From Rhizobium sp. WYCCWR10014 (GTDB lineage: Bacteria; Pseudomonadota; Alphaproteobacteria; Rhizobiales; Rhizobiaceae), in contig NZ_LXFU01000051.1 of assembly GCF_001657485.1 (NCBI RefSeq), positions 1 through 64,000 of the forward strand: a stretch of 64,000 bases of DNA, in the 5' to 3' direction. Shown here piece by piece: positions 60,755-64,000 of this stretch; within the stretch, counting starts at the first letter, position 1; each line of letters opens with the position of its first letter. The notes beneath the pieces were generated by a model, which did not search any database, was not told the origin of the DNA, and worked only from the letters and a program-made list of their open reading frames with translations. The position numbers were made by a program, and so were the translations under genes.

Positions 60755-61795
60755 TCAGCTGCGGAACAGTTTCCAGCGGGTCGGCTTGAAGGCCACCCGG
60801 TTGCGGTCGAGCCTGTCGGCCTCGCTCGGCGGCAATTCGATCTCGATATGCGGGCGGTCGGCGCCGATATCCAATTCGATATGGCGGGTGCCGGCCACGC
60901 GGCGGCTGGAGACGGGCTGGCCGGCGATACAGTTTTCAGCTGATTCGCAGAGCCTGACGTCATGCGGGCGGAAATAGAGCTGCGCCGTGCCATCTGGCTC
61001 GCCTTCGGCATTGAGGCCGAGCGAGCGGCCTTCAAAGCGAATGTCGCTGTCGGCAACCTCGACCTCAAGGCAGTTCGACTGGCCGATGAAGCCGAAGACG
61101 AAGGGCGAATTCGGATTGTCGTAGACCTGGTCCGGCGTACCGACCTGTTCGATCGCGCCCTGACTCATGACGACGACGCGGTCGGCAAGCTCCAGCGCCT
61201 CATCCTGGTCGTGGGTGACGAAGACGGTGGTGTGGCCGGTGCGGTCGTGGATATCGCGCAGCCACTTGCGCAGGTCCTTGCGCACCTGGGCGTCGAGCGC
61301 GCCGAAGGGTTCGTCGAGCAGCAGCACGTTCGGCTCGACGGCCATGGCGCGGGCGAGCGCCACACGCTGGCGCTGGCCGCCGGAAAGCTGAGCGGGGTAG
61401 CGTTTTTCGAGACCGGAAAGCTGGACGAGGTCGAGTAGTTCCAACGCCCGCCTGCGGATATCGGCCTTGGGCGGCCGCCGCGCACTGTTTCTCACTTTCA
61501 GGCCAAAGGAGACGTTTTCGAGCACCGTCATGTAGCGGAAGAGAGCATAGTGCTGAAAGACGAAGCCGATATTGCGCTGCTGCACTGATTTCTTCGAGGC
61601 ATCCTCGTCGCCGAAGAAGATCAGCCCCTCCGTCGGGCTTTCTAGGCCGGCGATCAGCCGCAGCAAAGTCGTCTTCCCGGATCCCGAGGGGCCGAGCAGT
61701 GCGATCAGCTCGCCGGAGCGGATGTCGAGCGAGACATCGTGCAGCGCCGGAAAACGATCGAATTCCTTGCGAATGTTTTGAACGCGTACTTCCAT
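60755..61795 (-). CDS. cysA: Sulfate/thiosulfate ABC transporter ATP-binding protein
   Basis: 346 residues. Walker A GPSGSGKTT, Q-loop FVFQHYALFRYMTV (the FRHMTV-like sequence of CysA), signature LSGGQRQRVALARAM, Walker B VLLLDEPFGALDAQVRKDLRKWLRD (RKDLR is characteristic of CysA) and H-switch FVTHDQDEALE. A C-terminal TOBE-like domain follows. It is last in the sulfate operon, 10 nt after cysW. Confidence 0.93.
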   Translation of the reverse strand: MEVRVQNIRKEFDRFPALHDVSLDIRSGELIALLGPSGSGKTTLLRLIAGLESPTEGLIFFGDEDASKKSVQQRNIGFVFQHYALFRYMTVLENVSFGLKVRNSARRPPKADIRRRALELLDLVQLSGLEKRYPAQLSGGQRQRVALARAMAVEPNVLLLDEPFGALDAQVRKDLRKWLRDIHDRTGHTTVFVTHDQDEALELADRVVVMSQGAIEQVGTPDQVYDNPNSPFVFGFIGQSNCLEVEVADSDIRFEGRSLGLNAEGEPDGTAQLYFRPHDVRLCESAENCIAGQPVSSRRVAGTRHIELDIGADRPHIEIELPPSEADRLDRNRVAFKPTRWKLFRS

Positions 61796-61805
61796 TCCAA
61801 ATCCT

Positions 61806-62678
61806 TCAGTGCCGCCGGCTGGCGGCGATTTCCGCGCTATAGCGCATTTCCAGCAGCGTCTTCAAAACAAGAGTTACGAGCGCGAGCAAGGCCAAAAGCG
61901 TGGCGACCGCAAAAGCGCCGGTGAAATTATACTCGTTATAGAGAATTTCCACCTGCAGCGGCATCGTGTTCGTCTGTCCGCGGATGTGGCCTGACACCAC
62001 CGAGACGGCGCCGAATTCGCCCATGGCGCGGGCATTGCAGAGCAGTACCCCGTAAAGCAGGCCCCATTTGATATTCGGCAGCGTCACGTGCCAGAAGGTC
62101 TGCCAGCCGCTGGCGCCGAGCGAAAGGGCTGCCTCCTCATCGGCGGTTCCCTGCTCCTGCATCAGCGGGATCAGCTCGCGGGCGACGAAGGGGAAGGTGA
62201 CGAACATGGTGGCGAGGATCAACCCGGGCACCGCAAACAGGATCTTGATGTCGTGCGCGCTGAACCATTGGCCGAGCCAGGTACTGGAGCCGAACAGCAG
62301 AACGAAGACCAGGCCCGATATGACGGGTGAGACCGAGAAGGGCAGGTCGATCAGCGTCGTCAGGAAGGCCTTGCCCTTGAACTCGAACTTGGCGATCGCC
62401 CAGGCGGCGGCAACCCCGAAGATGAGATTGAGCGGCACGCTGACGCCGGCAACGATCAGGGTCAGGCGAATCGCCGAGAAGGTCTCGGCGTCTGCGAGCG
62501 CCTGGAGAAAGGGGCCGGCTCCCTTGCGAAAGGCTTCCACGAAGACGGCTGCGAGCGGCAGAAGCAGGATCAGCAGCAGGAAGACGAGCGAGAGGATGAT
62601 CAGGGTAAAGCGCGCGAACCTGTTTTCGGTGGTCACCGAACGCAGCTTCGTTGGTTGAGCGGTCGTATCAAGCGCCAT
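61806..62678 (-). CDS. cysW: Sulfate ABC transporter permease CysW
   Basis: 290 residues with six membrane helices. Typical CysW segments are FAVPGLILATMFVTFPFVARELIPLMQEQGTADEEAALSLGASGWQTFWHVTLPNIKWGLLYGV (coupling loop) and ARAMGEFGAVSVVSGHIRGQTNTMPLQVEILYNEY. It forms the pore with CysT. It overlaps the end of the cysT gene by 11 nt. Confidence 0.93.
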   Translation of the reverse strand: MALDTTAQPTKLRSVTTENRFARFTLIILSLVFLLLILLLPLAAVFVEAFRKGAGPFLQALADAETFSAIRLTLIVAGVSVPLNLIFGVAAAWAIAKFEFKGKAFLTTLIDLPFSVSPVISGLVFVLLFGSSTWLGQWFSAHDIKILFAVPGLILATMFVTFPFVARELIPLMQEQGTADEEAALSLGASGWQTFWHVTLPNIKWGLLYGVLLCNARAMGEFGAVSVVSGHIRGQTNTMPLQVEILYNEYNFTGAFAVATLLALLALVTLVLKTLLEMRYSAEIAASRRH

Positions 62679-63525
62679 AACCGTACCTCCGCCTGCTCCA
62701 GCTCTGAATGAGATTGATGACCAGCAGCATGGCGAACGAGATGATCAGCATGATCGCCGCAATGCCGGTCGCTGCGGCGTAATTATACTCTTCGAGTTTG
62801 ATGATGATCAGCAGCGGCGCGATCTCCGATTTGAACGGCAGGTTGCCGGCGATGAAGATGACCGAGCCGTATTCGCCGACGCCGCGGGCAAAGGCGAGCG
62901 CAAAGCCGGTGAGCACGGCGGGCGCCAGCCCCGGCAGCAAAACGCGGAAAATCGTCTGGAAGCGATTGGCGCCGAGCGTTGCCGCAGCTTCCTCCACTTC
63001 CTTGTCGATCTCCTCCATGACCGGCTGTACGGTGCGCACCACGAAGGGCAGGCCGACGAAGATCAGCGCAACGACGATGCCGGCCGGGGTGAAGGCGATC
63101 TTGATGCCGAGCGGCGTCAGGAACTGGCCGATCCAGCCGTTCGGCGCGTAGAGCGTCGTCAGCGCGATGCCGGCAACGGCGGTCGGCAGCGCGAAGGGCA
63201 GGTCGACCATGGCATCGATGATGCGCTTGCCGGGGAAACGGTAACGCACCAGCACCCAGGCGAGGATGATGCCGAAGACGGCATTGACGATCGCGGCGAT
63301 GAAGGCGCTGCCGAAGCTGATGCGCAGCGCGTTCAGCGTGCGCGGATCGAGCGCGATCGACCAGAATTTCTCCCAGCCGAGCGCGCTCGACCGGACGGCA
63401 AGACCCGAGAGCGGGATGAGGATCAGAAGGGTGAGCCAGGTCAAGGTAAGGCCGAGCGCCATTCCGAAACCCGGAATGACGCTCGGCCGTTTGAACCGCC
63501 ACCGCGTGGGGCTATGTGCTTTCAT
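62668..63525 (-). CDS. cysT: Sulfate ABC transporter permease CysT
   Basis: 285 residues, six helices. Family segments are DLPFALPTAVAGIALTTLYAPNGWIG, GLPFVVRTVQPVMEEIDKEVEEAAATLGANRFQTIFRVLLPGLAP (coupling loop) and FARGVGEYGSVIFIAGNLPFKSEIAPLLI. First permease of the sulfate importer, 8 nt after the binding-protein gene. Confidence 0.93.
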   Translation of the reverse strand: MKAHSPTRWRFKRPSVIPGFGMALGLTLTWLTLLILIPLSGLAVRSSALGWEKFWSIALDPRTLNALRISFGSAFIAAIVNAVFGIILAWVLVRYRFPGKRIIDAMVDLPFALPTAVAGIALTTLYAPNGWIGQFLTPLGIKIAFTPAGIVVALIFVGLPFVVRTVQPVMEEIDKEVEEAAATLGANRFQTIFRVLLPGLAPAVLTGFALAFARGVGEYGSVIFIAGNLPFKSEIAPLLIIIKLEEYNYAAATGIAAIMLIISFAMLLVINLIQSWSRRRYGYGA

Positions 63526-63533
63526 GAAGTCTA

Positions 63534-64000
63534 TTATTGGGCCGGCTTGTAGATTTGGTCAAATACGCCGCCGTCGCCGAAGAATTTCGGCTGTGCGCTC
63601 TTCCAGCCGCCGAAGTCGTCGATGGTCGCGAGCGTCAGCTTCGGGAAGCGGGCGATGTCTGCCGGATCGGCGGCTTCCGGCTTGGTCGGCCGATAGTAGT
63701 GCTTGGCAGCGATCTTCTGGCCTTCGTCCGAATAGAGGTAGTTGAGATAGGCTTCGGCGACCTTGCGCGTACCCTTCTTGTCGACATTGCCGTCGACGAC
63801 AGCCACCGGCGGGTCGGCGCGGATGGAGAAGGTCGGCGTCACGATTTCGAACTGGTCGGGACCGAGCTCTTCAAGCGAAAGATAGGCTTCGTTTTCCCAG
63901 GCGAGCAGCACATCGCCAAGGCCGCGCTGGACGAAAGTGGTCGTGGCGCCGCGAGCGCCGGTGTCGAGAACCGGAACATGCTGCAGCAGTTTCGCAACGT
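63534..64000 (-). CDS. Sulfate-binding protein, C-terminal part (cut by window edge)
   Basis: The frame is open to the right end of the window, so the signal peptide and first half are missing. The visible 154 residues include LDTGARGATTTFVQRGLGDVLLAWENEAYLS, EIVTPTFSIRADPPVAVVDGNVDKKGTRKVAEAYLNYLYSDEGQKIAAKHYYRPT and a C-terminal GGVFDQIYKPAQ, all typical of periplasmic sulfate-binding proteins (Sbp/CysP). It captures sulfate for CysTWA. The operon promoter lies outside the window. Confidence 0.92.
   Translation of the reverse strand, partial: VAKLLQHVPVLDTGARGATTTFVQRGLGDVLLAWENEAYLSLEELGPDQFEIVTPTFSIRADPPVAVVDGNVDKKGTRKVAEAYLNYLYSDEGQKIAAKHYYRPTKPEAADPADIARFPKLTLATIDDFGGWKSAQPKFFGDGGVFDQIYKPAQ

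Noticed and set aside
1..64000. CRISPR arrays, tRNA or rRNA genes, intact insertion sequences
   Set aside because: I looked for regularly spaced repeats, tRNA-like cloverleaf ends with TTCGA-type loops, and transposase frames with terminal repeats, and saw none. A dedicated search could still find divergent cases.

Overview
The window reads as accessory-replicon DNA of a Rhizobium-type alphaproteobacterium, probably a large plasmid of the R. leguminosarum/etli group. This rests on high GC content, dense ABC uptake operons with LysR, IclR and GntR regulators, a beta-ketoadipate cluster, EcfG/RpoE2-like promoter motifs, and at the left edge the C-terminal end of a conjugative relaxase that looks like Ti/Rhizobium TraA. 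The species call is inference. I see no rRNA, tRNA, CRISPR array or intact insertion sequence.

Layout. 1-0.9 kb: end of traA, then a decayed partial copy of the neighbouring ABC ATPase gene. 0.9-9.5 kb: a five-gene oligopeptide-type ABC transporter, a GH51 alpha-L-arabinofuranosidase and an unusual HTH regulator; together they look like an arabinoside uptake and cleavage locus. 9.5-14.1 kb: a DUF4291 protein, two small unknown genes, a di-heme cytochrome c peroxidase and a secreted acid phosphatase/phospholipase C family enzyme. 14.2-17.7 kb: pcaR and divergent pcaIJF, the last steps of aromatic degradation through beta-ketoadipate. 17.8-25.5 kb: a GNAT enzyme, a LysR regulator, a sugar ABC importer without its own ATPase, a sulfatase-family enzyme and an MFS transporter.

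25.9-31.6 kb holds the least explained unit: a 1554-residue secreted caspase-like protein with two peptidoglycan-binding-like repeats, a PAN/apple-like segment, a His/Cys caspase domain and a C-terminal EF-hand loop. It overlaps a small secreted Cys-containing protein gene, which in turn overlaps a single-pass membrane protein gene.

31.7-51 kb looks like a stress and DNA-maintenance island. It carries glgX with topoisomerase IB and a stand-alone LigD-type polymerase, a GST operon, a soluble hybrid histidine kinase, several small proteins, a UdgX-type uracil-DNA glycosylase, cardiolipin synthase and an EEP-family phosphatase. Seven transcription units here have a GGAAC-N18/19-TT element (two have the full GGAAC-N16-CGTT) correctly oriented before the first gene, which suggests control by the general stress sigma factor EcfG/RpoE2. 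Two LysR genes, an SDR gene and a type-B carboxylesterase also lie here.

51.3-58.3 kb: a GntR regulator, a Cys/Met-metabolism PLP enzyme, a complete CUT1 sugar-type importer with a terminator-like hairpin after the binding-protein gene, and a metallophosphoesterase. 58.4-60.5 kb: peptidase T and a SleB-type cell wall hydrolase lipoprotein. 60.7-64 kb: the sulfate importer cysA-cysW-cysT and the 3' part of the sulfate-binding protein gene, cut by the window edge.
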